From the NCBI RefSeq assembly GCF_013426895.1, contig NZ_AP023176.1, positions 124,001 to 188,000 of the forward strand: a stretch of DNA of 64,000 nucleotides, read 5' to 3'. The notes below the pieces were generated by a model. That model saw nothing but the letters and a program-made list of their open reading frames with translations. It searched no databases and was not told the DNA's origin. Below, one piece after another: positions 46,626-55,962 of this stretch (the first letter of the stretch is position 1; the number at the start of each line of letters is the position of its first letter). A program made the translations under genes and the position numbers. The stretch is from Paraburkholderia largidicola. Lineage in GTDB: Bacteria; Pseudomonadota; Gammaproteobacteria; Burkholderiales; Burkholderiaceae.

Positions 46626-47798
46626 ATGGCATCTGTACGCAAAGCGGAATCATCGAGCGCTCCACTCCCCATCAGCAAGTTCGACAATACCGTTCTCGTC
46701 CTGCAAGGCGGTGGCGCGCTGGGCGCATACCAGGCCGGCGTATTTGCGGGCCTTTCCGAAGCGGGCATCGTTCCCAACTGGATCGCCGGTGTATCGATCG
46801 GCGCCATCAATGCGGCGCTGATCGCTGGCAATCCGCCCGAGCGCGGTGTCGAACGCCTTCGCGAATTCTGGGAACGCACCTCGGCATGGTCGGCTTTCAT
46901 GCCGCCAGCGGCGTTCGACCCGCTGCGACCGGTGTTCAACCTGTATAGCGCGGCGTCGGCGGTCGCATTCGGCGTGCCGGGCTTTTTCGCGCCCCGCATG
47001 CCGGCGCCTTACATGGCGGCCGAAGGTTCGATCGCCGCATTGAGCTTCTATGATACGGAGCCGCTCAGGGCCACGCTCAATGAGCTGGTCGACTTCGAGA
47101 TGATCAATCGTAAGTCGGTGCGTGTCTCGCTCGGCGCCGTCAATATATGCTCCGGGGAGTCCGTGTACTTCGACAATACAAAGATGGTGCTCGGGCCGGA
47201 GCACGTGATGGCGAGCGGCGCACTACCACCGGGCTTCCCGCCGGTGAATGTCGGCGGCGAGTGGTACTGGGACGGCGGCATCTCCTCCAATACACCGCTA
47301 TGGTACGTGGTCGACGAGGCCTACCGGGAGAGCGCGCTTGTCCTGCAGGTCGATGTGTTCAGTGGTGCAGGTGGATTGCCGCAGAATCTGCGTCAGGTGC
47401 AGGAGCGCATGAAGGATCTCCAGTATGCAAGCAAGACGCGCTTTAACGCGTCCCGCTTCAGGGAGATGGAGGAATTGCGCGCGTCATTGCGCCGCGTGCT
47501 CGACAAGCTTCCGAAGGACGCACACGCCGATCCGGATGTCGAGCGGCTAGCGGCGGTGAGCACGCGCGGAGAGGTCGCATTGATGCGCTTCACGAACCAC
47601 CACAACACGCGCTCGTCCGATTTCAAGGACTTCGAGTTCTCGCGCGCGACCGTCATGGAATTGTGGGAAGGCGGGCTCGGCGACGTGCGCCGCGCGATCG
47701 CCACGCAGGCGTGGCATAAATCAGTGGAGCTGGCACAGGGCATCCACGTCTGCGACGTCACTCCGATGAACCCTGTCCCAGAGGAGCGCGCACGATGA
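46626..47798 (+). CDS. Patatin-like phospholipase
   Basis: 390 residues. Glycine-rich oxyanion loop LVLQGGGALGAYQAGVF near residue 24, nucleophile elbow GVSIG near 56, and the second catalytic Asp in WDGGISSNTPLW near 217. Patatins are Ser-Asp dyad lipid acyl hydrolases. ATG 46626 follows AGAGAG. Relatives in Burkholderiaceae stand next to acetoacetate decarboxylase and 3-hydroxybutyrate dehydrogenase genes, suggesting a role in polyhydroxybutyrate or lipid turnover. Here only the start of the decarboxylase gene remains, overlapping the stop by ATGA. Confidence 0.92.
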   Translation: MASVRKAESSSAPLPISKFDNTVLVLQGGGALGAYQAGVFAGLSEAGIVPNWIAGVSIGAINAALIAGNPPERGVERLREFWERTSAWSAFMPPAAFDPLRPVFNLYSAASAVAFGVPGFFAPRMPAPYMAAEGSIAALSFYDTEPLRATLNELVDFEMINRKSVRVSLGAVNICSGESVYFDNTKMVLGPEHVMASGALPPGFPPVNVGGEWYWDGGISSNTPLWYVVDEAYRESALVLQVDVFSGAGGLPQNLRQVQERMKDLQYASKTRFNASRFREMEELRASLRRVLDKLPKDAHADPDVERLAAVSTRGEVALMRFTNHHNTRSSDFKDFEFSRATVMELWEGGLGDVRRAIATQAWHKSVELAQGIHVCDVTPMNPVPEERAR

Positions 47799-47893
47799 CC
47801 GAATCCGAAGCGAGAGCGCGCGCCTTCGCGATGCGGTTTACGAGCCCCGTTTCGCCGGGCCCTCATCGTTCCGTCGACTGCAAGGGCAGGTGA
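47795..47893 (+). pseudogene. adc: Truncated start of an acetoacetate decarboxylase gene
   Basis: The 32-codon frame overlaps the patatin stop (ATGA). Residues ARAFAMRFTSPVSPGPHRSVD match the usual start of acetoacetate decarboxylases (approximately FAMPFTSPAYPxGPYRFVxREY). Homology ends at about position 47880 and a stop follows at 47891. The rest of the gene, and the 3-hydroxybutyrate dehydrogenase usually found next to it, are missing. This marks a deletion or insertion border before the sulfatase cluster. Confidence 0.6.
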
Positions 47894-47989
47894 TCACGGC
47901 GTACATGATGTTTCTTCCGTAGCAAGCTGGAGTCACCCGACGATCTGGCTGATCGCCGGGCCGATTCCTTGTTGCCGATGCATCGAAGC

Positions 47990-49480
47990 TCAGTGATGGG
48001 CTCCCCCGCCCGCATCGTCCAGTTGCCGCATCACGGCGTCGAGGTTAAACGACGCAGGCTTCTGGCGCGGAGGAAATGCCTTGAAATTTTCGATCTGCGA
48101 TGCCACAACCGCTTGCATCGCGTACACCAGATACGCGTGGGATATCATCCAGTCGTAGTATGTGTTGGAGCTTTCATCCGCGCGCTCGAAGGGGTCCCGT
48201 CGAAGATTGAACATCTTCGGAATCCGCAGCCGAACGAAGGGTTCCGCCCAGCACGCCAACTGCCTGGCGCGCTGTTCCAGCAATACCATTTTCCAGTCAC
48301 GCACACGGATTGCCATCACGTCGCCGTCGTCACTGATATAGAAAAACGACTCGCGCGGACTTTCTTTCACTTCCCCAGTCAGATAGGGGAGCATGTTGAA
48401 ACCGTCCAGGTGAACCTTGTACGTTTTCTCGCCCGCTTTGTGTCCTTTAAGCAGCTTTTCCTTGATGCCTGGCTCGCCAGCCGCCGCGAGCAAGGTCGTC
48501 ATCCAGTCCTGGTGCGTGACTATCCCGTTAAGAACGGTACCAGCAGGAAATTTCCCCGGCCATCGAACGAACGCAGGAACACGCCAGCCTCCTTCCCAGT
48601 TGGTGTTCTTTTCAGACCGGAATGGAGTGATACCCGCGTCTGGCCAACTATTGTAGTGAGGTCCGTTATCCGTCGAGTACATGACGATGGTATCGTCGGC
48701 AATCCCCAATGCGTCCAGCTTCGCCAGCATTTTGCCGATGTTCTCGTCGTGAGCGACCATGACGTCGTTATAGTCGCCCTGTCCGCTCTTGCCCTTGTGC
48801 TTCTCGGCACAGTGGGTCCGGAAGTGCATTGCCGTCGTGTTGTACCAGAGAAAGAACGGCTTGCCATCCTTATGCGCCTTATCGATGAATGTGCAGGCCA
48901 GTTCGGTCGTTTCTTCATCGATCGTCTCCATGCGCTTTTTGGTCAGCGCACCGGTATCCTCGATCTTCTGACCGCCCTTGCCATCTGACCAGCAGTGGAG
49001 CACGCCTCTTGGACCGAAACGTTTCCGGAACGCCGGATCCTTTGGATAGTCGGGATCCTCAGGCTCCTCTTCCGCATTCAGGTGATAGAGATTGCCGAAG
49101 AATTCGTCGAACCCATGCATGGTCGGCAGAAACTCATCCTTGTCACCCAGATGGTTCTTGCCGAACTGCCCGGTGACATATCCCAGCGGCTTGAGCATTT
49201 CCGCGATGGTGGGGTCGTCTGCCGACAAGCCGACATCGGCTCCCGGCATTCCAACCTTGGTCAGTCCCGTGCGGACGGGATTCTGCCCGGTAATGAAGGC
49301 GGCGCGTCCGGCCGTGCAACTCTGCTGCGCGTAGTAGTCTGTAAATGCCACGCCCTCATTGGCAATGCGATCGATATTGGGCGTGCGATAACCCATCTGC
49401 CCACGGCTGTTGAAGCTGATGTTCCACCATCCAATATCATCGCCCCAAAGAATCAGGATATTCGGTTGCTTTGTCGCCAT
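47990..49480 (-). CDS. Arylsulfatase (type I, formylglycine-dependent)
   Basis: 496 residues. ILILWGDDIGWW near residue 8 holds the metal-binding Asp pair, and CTAGRAA near 56 is the sulfatase signature whose Cys becomes formylglycine; GKNHLG, STDNGPH and GKNEF-type motifs follow. There is no signal peptide, so it should act in the cytoplasm. The ATG at 49480 follows AGGAG at long spacing. Together with the radical-SAM maturase upstream on the same strand it forms a self-contained pair. It releases sulfate from an aryl or sugar sulfate ester; the substrate is not evident. Confidence 0.92.
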   Translation of the reverse strand: MATKQPNILILWGDDIGWWNISFNSRGQMGYRTPNIDRIANEGVAFTDYYAQQSCTAGRAAFITGQNPVRTGLTKVGMPGADVGLSADDPTIAEMLKPLGYVTGQFGKNHLGDKDEFLPTMHGFDEFFGNLYHLNAEEEPEDPDYPKDPAFRKRFGPRGVLHCWSDGKGGQKIEDTGALTKKRMETIDEETTELACTFIDKAHKDGKPFFLWYNTTAMHFRTHCAEKHKGKSGQGDYNDVMVAHDENIGKMLAKLDALGIADDTIVMYSTDNGPHYNSWPDAGITPFRSEKNTNWEGGWRVPAFVRWPGKFPAGTVLNGIVTHQDWMTTLLAAAGEPGIKEKLLKGHKAGEKTYKVHLDGFNMLPYLTGEVKESPRESFFYISDDGDVMAIRVRDWKMVLLEQRARQLACWAEPFVRLRIPKMFNLRRDPFERADESSNTYYDWMISHAYLVYAMQAVVASQIENFKAFPPRQKPASFNLDAVMRQLDDAGGGAHH

Positions 49481-49608
49481 GATTGCTTCCACTCCTATCA
49501 GTTAAGGCCCGGGCAGCATCAATCACCGAACTGAGCCAGCATGTCGCTCCCCAGTCCCGGCTCTGCGAGGATGTCACGGCCACCGACGTCTTTTGGCAGA
49601 ACCTTCCG

Positions 49609-51045
49609 TCATGAGGCCCGCTGCTCCTCGCTGCTCGCCGGGTCGAACGAGCGACGCGGTGCGCTATTACCGTGGCAGAATCTGAATTTCCTGCCGCTGC
49701 CACACGGACAGGGCGCATATGGGCCGCGCCGTTTATCTTCGATTGCGGTAATCGCCATCACGTCGGACGGAGGCCGGCCATCGTGAAGGAGTTTCGCCAT
49801 GGTCTCCATCGCATGGCGCGATTGGGTGAAGAACAATTCGAGGCCGGAGCACAGATAGTTCTGTCCCGCCTCGCCGTCCCGCGAAAGCGCGAAGCGGTCC
49901 TTCGGACATCCGCCATTGCACAGCGCCCTCACTTCGCAGTTCCTGCACTGGGCCGTAAGCGAGTCGCGCTTGTCCAGTCCAAACTTGCGCTGTTCGGGCG
50001 ACGCCATGAGCTCGAGCATGTGCGTTTCATGAATATTGCCCAACCGGTATCCGGGTTCGACAAAGTGATCGCAGGAATACAGATCACCGTTGTACTCGAG
50101 GGCAGGGCCGAGGCCGCAGGTGGGAGCGTGGATGCACAACAGATGGCGACCGAAAAAGGCCTCTAGCGTCACATCGAACAGTTGCACGAAGACACGACCG
50201 ACGTCGTGACGCACCCACTCTTCGAAGATGTCCATGAGGAAGAGGCCATACTGCTTTGCGCCGACTGAACGTTCGGTGACCAGATTGCCGGTCTGTGTGT
50301 ACAGCACGCGCTTATGGCCCGCCTGTTCGCTCCAGCCCCTATTCGCCAGGTGAATCGTCTGTTCCGTTGCGCGCTCGATGATCGGGATGAACTGGATCCA
50401 CCTTGCACCGAGTTCATCGCGAAAGAAGCGATAGACCGTGCGGCCGTGGTGCTGGTTGGCGGCGTTGACCGTGCACAGGATGTTGAACTCGACGCCATGC
50501 TTGCGCAGCTGGTTCCACCCGCGCATAACCAGATCGAAGGTACCCTGCGCACGACGATCGACGCGAAAGGTGTCGTGGAGCTCACGCGGACCATCGACAC
50601 TCAGGCCCACGAGAAAGTCGTACTGCTTGAAGAACTCGCACCATTCGTCGTCGAGAAGAATGCCATTGGTCTGAAACGTGTGCTTCACAACCTGTCCAGG
50701 CCTGCGGTACTTTTCGACCAATTCGACGGCGTGCCTGAAGAATTCGACCTTCATCAGCGTGGGCTCGCCACCCTGCCACGCCACGGTGACCTCCGGGGTG
50801 CGATGCGACTCCAGCAACTGGCGAATGTATGTCTCTAGCGTCGCCTGGGACATCCGATGCTTTTCGTTGGGGTACAGCGCCTCTTTCGACAGGAAGAAGC
50901 AATACTTGCAGTCGATGTTACAGGTCGATCCGCTTGGTTTGGCCAGCAAATGGAAGCACGGCGGCGCATCCGATGGTCGGCTTTCGGCCGCCTGGGGATC
51001 GTCATTACCCGATGTTGAAGTACCGGACAGCAACGTGGCCTGCAT
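49609..51045 (-). CDS. Anaerobic sulfatase maturase (radical SAM) with C-terminal SEC-C motif
   Basis: 478 residues. The radical-SAM cluster motif CNIDCKYCFF is near residue 43, followed by the Glu/Gly-rich VAWQGGEPTLM. A SPASM domain with further Cys (CGLGPALEYNGDLYSCDHF, then QCRNCEVRALCNGGCPKD) binds two extra Fe-S clusters. The last 30 residues add PCPCGSGRKFRFCHG, a zinc-binding SEC-C motif that anSME proteins normally lack. It converts the sulfatase Cys to formylglycine without oxygen. The 116-bp gap to the sulfatase suggests one transcript. Confidence 0.93.
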   Translation of the reverse strand: MQATLLSGTSTSGNDDPQAAESRPSDAPPCFHLLAKPSGSTCNIDCKYCFFLSKEALYPNEKHRMSQATLETYIRQLLESHRTPEVTVAWQGGEPTLMKVEFFRHAVELVEKYRRPGQVVKHTFQTNGILLDDEWCEFFKQYDFLVGLSVDGPRELHDTFRVDRRAQGTFDLVMRGWNQLRKHGVEFNILCTVNAANQHHGRTVYRFFRDELGARWIQFIPIIERATEQTIHLANRGWSEQAGHKRVLYTQTGNLVTERSVGAKQYGLFLMDIFEEWVRHDVGRVFVQLFDVTLEAFFGRHLLCIHAPTCGLGPALEYNGDLYSCDHFVEPGYRLGNIHETHMLELMASPEQRKFGLDKRDSLTAQCRNCEVRALCNGGCPKDRFALSRDGEAGQNYLCSGLELFFTQSRHAMETMAKLLHDGRPPSDVMAITAIEDKRRGPYAPCPCGSGRKFRFCHGNSAPRRSFDPASSEEQRAS

Positions 51046-51518
51046 CGCTGTGATCCCCTATGGTTGTCAGCGTGCCAAAAGATTGCCGACGCCGTCCGAC
51101 AGACGGCGCAGTGGGTACGTATCCGAAAGAAGCGAGTTGCAGACACAAACGTGATTGGTATTTAAGTCAGCTTACGTCTGGAAAGCAAACGCAATTTTGT
51201 CATTCCCCATTCAAACGCATTGCGCTAACTCACCGGTCTGGCTCACGACGCTGGTCCTCACACCGTTCAGGCCTGCAAAGCGTTGAATATCTGTGATTGC
51301 GCCGCCGTCGTGCTTATAGAAGCAGGTACATAAGTACGCATGGGGCGTGCGCTATCCAGGTCAGGTTGCCCCATGCCTTCGAAGCAGGGGATTCTCGCAA
51401 TCGCGCTTCCCATGAACTAGATTAACGCTGAGGCATGTAGGCGCCTTGATCTCCATTTGTGACGGTGCCCGGAACGCGCTGTTGCAAGTCGGGCCGACAA
51501 ACCCTTCCGGAGAGTTGT
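51046..51518. other. Divergent intergenic region between maturase and DUF202 gene
   Basis: About 470 bp, presumably with promoters for both directions. I see no gene, hairpin with T-run or convincing repeat. Confidence 0.5.
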
Positions 51519-51920
51519 GTGACTAACGTGGAAGCGCGCTCAGCGAACCAGCTGGCGGAGGAGCGGACTGAGCTCGCGACGACGCGCACGCTGATGGCGG
51601 CCGACCGTACCTTGATGGCGTGGACACGTACCGCGCTTTCGATGATCAGCTTCGGCTTTACGATCTACAAGGTGCTGGAGGGTTTTATGGAAGCGGGCGT
51701 TCATCTGGCCCATCCGCATAGTCCTCGAAACGTCGGCGTTTTTCTCACCGGGATGGGTACGGTTTCAATGGTACTGGGAACGATCGAATACTGGCGAACC
51801 ATCGTCGGTCTGCGCGAGTATCAGCCAGTCAGTATCTGGCGGCCCGCTTTTTTTGTTGCGCTGGTCATGGCGTGTTCGGGTAGCCTTATCTTTCTAAGCA
51901 TCATCAGAAGGTTTCTCTGA
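51519..51920 (+). CDS. DUF202 (YidH family) inner-membrane protein
   Basis: 133 residues. The conserved LAEERTELATTRTLMAADRT region and WTRTALSMISFGFTIYK span are the DUF202 signature, followed by two more membrane segments. GTG 51519 follows CGGAGAG. Function is unknown for the family. It is 117 bp before a BASS-type transporter. Confidence 0.88.
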   Translation: MTNVEARSANQLAEERTELATTRTLMAADRTLMAWTRTALSMISFGFTIYKVLEGFMEAGVHLAHPHSPRNVGVFLTGMGTVSMVLGTIEYWRTIVGLREYQPVSIWRPAFFVALVMACSGSLIFLSIIRRFL

Positions 51921-52037
51921 GCGTACGCGAGACGCCGCGTGCAGCAGTGGCTCCGCCAGCCGGGATCGTGGGTCGATGTCGGATAGATCGCACTCGGGAT
52001 CACATCGTCGCTGTACCTATTCGAAGGCACCGGTGTC

Positions 52038-52859
52038 GTGACTGAAACCCTGATGATCCTGCTGAAGGTCTCCGTTGTCGCGCTTATCGCATGCGTCGGT
52101 GCGGGAACCTCGCCTTCCGAGCTGACCTATCTATGGCGGCGGCCCGGGCTGTTACTACGTTCCCTTGCGGCGATGTATCTGCTGGTTCCCCTGTTCGCGT
52201 TCGGCCTTGTGCTGATCATACCCATCGAGCGAGGGGTCAAAGCGGCGATGCTGGTGCTCGCAGTGTCTGCGGGAGCCCCACTGCTTCCGAAAAGACTCAA
52301 GAAACTGAACAGCCAGGAATACATCTTTAGCTTGCTGATTACATCCTCGCTCGTCGCCATTGTCGCTGTACCGCTGTGGACGGCATTGCTGGGTGCCTAT
52401 TTCGATGTCACGGTCGAGCTATCCGAAAGCAAAGTCTTGTCAGACATAGCTAAAACCATTCTGCTGCCGATCATGATCGGCATGGGGCTTCGTGCCATTT
52501 TCCCGGTCTGGTCTGAACGGCTGTCGGACCGGGTGATCACGATTGCTGGGGTTGTCCTGGCAGCGTCCGGCATCATCCTGCTGGTCATCCATCGGGAGCA
52601 TCTCGTGGGTCTCACCTGGCAAGGCGTGCTCGCGCTCGTGGGACTGTTGGTCTTCGCACTGTTCATTGGTCAGCTTCTTGGTGGTCCCAATCGCGATGAC
52701 CGAACGGCGCTGGCCATTGCCTGCGCAACCCGGCACGTCGGCGTTGCGCTGATCGTCGCAACTGAGTTTGTCGGTGTAAGAACAGTCGTACTTGTCGTTG
52801 CGTACTTTGTCACCGCTTTCATCGTCTCGAGTATCTATCTAACCTGGCGACGACGATAA
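52038..52859 (+). CDS. Bile acid:sodium symporter (BASS) family-like transporter
   Basis: 273 residues, eight to nine membrane segments. The duplicated-half layout and the ATRHVGVALIVATEF motif near residue 233, equivalent to RNVGLAL in BASS proteins, support the call. Bacterial members take up organic anions such as sulfonated or carboxylated compounds with sodium. Next to a sulfatase this could import a sulfate ester or export its product (inferred). GTG at 52038. Confidence 0.8.
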   Translation: MTETLMILLKVSVVALIACVGAGTSPSELTYLWRRPGLLLRSLAAMYLLVPLFAFGLVLIIPIERGVKAAMLVLAVSAGAPLLPKRLKKLNSQEYIFSLLITSSLVAIVAVPLWTALLGAYFDVTVELSESKVLSDIAKTILLPIMIGMGLRAIFPVWSERLSDRVITIAGVVLAASGIILLVIHREHLVGLTWQGVLALVGLLVFALFIGQLLGGPNRDDRTALAIACATRHVGVALIVATEFVGVRTVVLVVAYFVTAFIVSSIYLTWRRR

Positions 52860-53002
52860 TCCTCAAGCGTAATGGCCGCGACGGAATTGAACAGTGTCTT
52901 GGCCTCGTGCACTCGTGTCATGTCGTTGTCGATCATAAAGTGCTCTACGAGCCAAACGCGACGCCAGGCGACACCGAACGATTCACACAGCAAGCAAGCC
53001 GC

Positions 53003-53896
53003 TCAAGGCTTCACAGGAGACCACGAGCTGTCAGGATCGAACCACTCAAGCCTTGACGCAATGCGTGTAGTTTGCGGGCCGAGGTTTTTCTCATACAGCT
53101 TGCCGTCCTGATTGACAAGGAAAGTCATGACGCCGGTCGTGCCATATGTGACCGGCCACGCGACGAGTGCGCAGCCGCTGTCGAGCACGCCGTTGCGCTG
53201 GTAGTTCTGCCGGCCTCCTTTCGCGTGTGCGCCCTGCGCCGTGAGAATCCGGTAGTAATAGCCGTGGTAGCCGCCTGCCGATAGACCGTGACCGTGCTGC
53301 ATCGCGACTGCGAGCGGACCAAGGGGACTCTGCACCTCATCCTTCGCGACGGGCCAGTACAAACCATCGCGCTGGCCGGGCGTACTGACGAACCGTTGCG
53401 CGTAGTGGTTCGTGAGTGCGCGATAGTCATTTTGCGCGTCGAGATACGCAAGCGAAGTCCGCATCGCCGCCCGTTCGTTGCGGCCGATCCGGCGCGTCAA
53501 CAGTTCGTCACGGCCGGCGACCGGATCGAAGCGCCAGCCATGCGACGTTTTGAGCAGAGGAATGGGCAGCGTCCATCCGTTCGGGCCGACCACCAGATGG
53601 GCGACTTGCCGGTTCGTGCCCGACGAAGGGGTAGCCACGACCTCATGACCCTGCGACCAGGCACCAAGAAACCGGTACACATCGTCCTCGCCAATTTCGT
53701 GAGCAGGGATGAAACGCCGGAAGTCGTTGCCGAGTACGCGTCGCATCGCTGCATCGTCGTTGGAGGCGAGGGCATCGACGAATGCGGCGGCGCCGGCTTC
53801 CGGCGTCGGAAAAAGAGCTTGCGCGCGCGCCAGCTGCGCGCCGGCAACCAACAGCGATGCGGCTATCAGCGCAGATCGTACGGAAGGATGGATCAT
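53003..53896 (-). CDS. DUF2950 secreted protein
   Basis: 297 residues with a signal peptide (ALIAASLLVAGAQLARA) and the DUF2950 pattern: FPTPEAGAAAFVDALASND near residue 30, SHGWRFDPVAGRDELLTRRIGRNE near 125 and the VTYGTTGVMTFLVNQDG end. Function unknown. It follows the DUF3300 gene on the same strand with 26 bp between, a pairing seen in other proteobacteria, so the two probably act together in the periplasm. Confidence 0.9.
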   Translation of the reverse strand: MIHPSVRSALIAASLLVAGAQLARAQALFPTPEAGAAAFVDALASNDDAAMRRVLGNDFRRFIPAHEIGEDDVYRFLGAWSQGHEVVATPSSGTNRQVAHLVVGPNGWTLPIPLLKTSHGWRFDPVAGRDELLTRRIGRNERAAMRTSLAYLDAQNDYRALTNHYAQRFVSTPGQRDGLYWPVAKDEVQSPLGPLAVAMQHGHGLSAGGYHGYYYRILTAQGAHAKGGRQNYQRNGVLDSGCALVAWPVTYGTTGVMTFLVNQDGKLYEKNLGPQTTRIASRLEWFDPDSSWSPVKP

Positions 53897-53922
53897 TGGA
53901 CCTCCACTCGATGGGTCACGCG

Positions 53923-55119
53923 CTAGCGGCGAAAACGTCCGCCGAATCCGCCGCCACCAAAGCCGCCACCACGAATGCCGCCGCCGAACCGGTCTGCTCC
54001 CCCGAACCGGTCGCCACCGAATCCGCCTGAGTCGCCGAAGTTGCTCGCCAGCGAACTGCGGCTCACTTCCCCGCGCTGCAGGTCCTGACGCGCGCCGTCG
54101 CCGTCGCCGGCGTCGCGCAGCGCATTGTCGCGATTCACATAGTCTGCGTTGCTCTGCAGGTCTCTCGCGCTGAAGCCACCCTTGTCGATATCCTGCAAGC
54201 GCTGGCTCGCCGATCCTGAGAGGTTTTCCCCGGTGCGGCTCTCGAAGGTCTGCATCGCCTGGTTACGTGCGCCGTCGTATCCCCGGTACGCCTTGTTTTG
54301 CACACTGCTGAAGTTCGCGTTGCGGTTCCAGGTGGTCGTACTGGCGCTTCCGCTGATCCGGTTGTTGACGTTGATGTTGTTGTAGCGGTTCACGTTCACG
54401 TTGACGTCATGATTGTTCCAGTCGAAACCGCCCCACAACGCGTTCGTCACCGCGATGCCGGCGCCGAATGCAAGGCCCGTAGCAAAACCGGTGGCGATCC
54501 CGTAGCCCGGCGGCGGTGGAAGATAGACGGGCGGATACGCGGGATAGAGCCACGGCCCATACACGTACGCCGGGTTGTAAGCCGGTACATACACGATCTG
54601 CGGATTCTCAGGCTGAATCTGGATGGTGTTTTGAGCGACCACTACCTTCTGCTGCTCTCCCGATTTCAGGTTGCCCGCCTCGTGTGCCTGCTTGCGAAGC
54701 CGCTGGACGGAATCCATCACGTCGTTGGGCTGCGCGAGAAACGCGTTGCCGAGCTGCTTGAGCCAATCGGGCTTCGACGCCATGGTGGCGAGCACCTGTG
54801 GGAACGCAACGAGCGACTGCACGCTCGGATCCCATGGTTTCGATGCGACCGCCTTCACGGCTTCGTCGCCGGTCATTTGTGCGTTCGTCTTTGACCAGGC
54901 GGCCGCGGATTCCACCTCCTGCGGAAACGTCGTGGCCATCAGCACCTGTGCCAGCAATGGATCGGGATAGAGCGCGATCGGCGCGGTCAATGAATCGAGC
55001 TGCTGGTCCGAAACTTTGGCTACGGACTGCGCGCTGGCCATGGCGGATAGTGTGACGCCGATGAAGAGCGCCGCGCACATCGCCAGCACACCTCGCCCAC
55101 GCGCTCCGGGTAGTTTCAC
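53923..55119 (-). CDS. DUF3300 secreted protein with Gly-rich tail
   Basis: 398 residues. Signal peptide to SAMASAQ, then the DUF3300 core (LDSLTAPIALYPDPLLAQVL, ATTFPQEV, PWDPSVQSLVAFPQVL). A middle part reads YVPAYNPAYVYGPW, typical of the family, and the last 40 residues are almost all Gly, Phe, Arg and Asp. GTG 55119 is chosen since GGAGG lies 8 nt upstream. It is the middle gene of the OMP-DUF3300-DUF2950 run. Role unknown. Confidence 0.9.
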   Translation of the reverse strand: MKLPGARGRGVLAMCAALFIGVTLSAMASAQSVAKVSDQQLDSLTAPIALYPDPLLAQVLMATTFPQEVESAAAWSKTNAQMTGDEAVKAVASKPWDPSVQSLVAFPQVLATMASKPDWLKQLGNAFLAQPNDVMDSVQRLRKQAHEAGNLKSGEQQKVVVAQNTIQIQPENPQIVYVPAYNPAYVYGPWLYPAYPPVYLPPPPGYGIATGFATGLAFGAGIAVTNALWGGFDWNNHDVNVNVNRYNNINVNNRISGSASTTTWNRNANFSSVQNKAYRGYDGARNQAMQTFESRTGENLSGSASQRLQDIDKGGFSARDLQSNADYVNRDNALRDAGDGDGARQDLQRGEVSRSSLASNFGDSGGFGGDRFGGADRFGGGIRGGGFGGGGFGGRFRR

Positions 55120-55173
55120 GATCGAGTCCTCCACGGCGAAAGCTCACTCGCCAGAACAGCATGACACCCAGCC

Positions 55174-55962
55174 TCAGAACCTGATGTGCACGCCAGCAAA
55201 TGGTCCTGCCGTCCTGATGTTGTAGTAAAAGGATGAGGTGTTGTAGTCTTGCGCGAGTATCCGGTATCCCGCGGTCATGCCAATGGTTTTTGATGCATCC
55301 CACGAGACCGACGCAATCAATTGCCACGAATACTTGGCTCCTCCCGTACCGACATCCGCATAGCCCATGACCGACCACCTGTCCGTGAATCGGTAAAAGG
55401 CACGCACACCCACCAGGCCGTCGACCCAGTCGACACTCGTGGTTCGTTTGACACCGTCCGGAAACACGGGGCTGGAAGAGAAGGAAAGCTTGGCGTTGAG
55501 ATTGGTGTATCGCAGGCCGGCGATAAGGTCCACCGGGGTCTTTTCGCCCGGCAGGATACGATAGGCGCCCACCGCCTGAACGATTCCATTGTCCAGTTGC
55601 AGGCGCGCCGTGCCCAGTCGCCCGCCGAGTATCGGGTCCGACGTGGTCGAGACGTTCACGTAGAACCCGTCGACGATGATCGCCCAGCGGTCCTTGCGTG
55701 CTTCGAACGTGCCCATCACCCCGAAGTCGAGGTCTTGCCAGATATTGGAGAAATGCGCATCCACGTTCTGACCGGGAATCACTTGTCCGATTCTCACGTT
55801 GCCGCTCTGGCCAGCCAGCCAGAGGTACGGCGTCAGCGAGAACTGCCAGCCGTCCTGCGAGCTTGATGCGGCCTGCTCTGCGGTGTGTGCCGGTATTGTC
55901 GGAATGCTCAGCGATGCGCCGACCATCCATGCTGCCATTCGCCGCGACGATTTCGTTTGCAT
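55174..55962 (-). CDS. Outer-membrane beta-barrel protein of unknown function
   Basis: 262 residues with a signal peptide (N-terminal 28) followed by WQFSLTPYLWLAGQSGNV, a frequent start of small barrels, alternating beta strands and a C-terminal HIRF with final Phe. The family resembles uncharacterised OMPs near DUF3300 genes. First gene of the run with DUF3300 and DUF2950 (54-bp gap). No channel function is proven. Confidence 0.8.
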   Translation of the reverse strand: MQTKSSRRMAAWMVGASLSIPTIPAHTAEQAASSSQDGWQFSLTPYLWLAGQSGNVRIGQVIPGQNVDAHFSNIWQDLDFGVMGTFEARKDRWAIIVDGFYVNVSTTSDPILGGRLGTARLQLDNGIVQAVGAYRILPGEKTPVDLIAGLRYTNLNAKLSFSSSPVFPDGVKRTTSVDWVDGLVGVRAFYRFTDRWSVMGYADVGTGGAKYSWQLIASVSWDASKTIGMTAGYRILAQDYNTSSFYYNIRTAGPFAGVHIRF

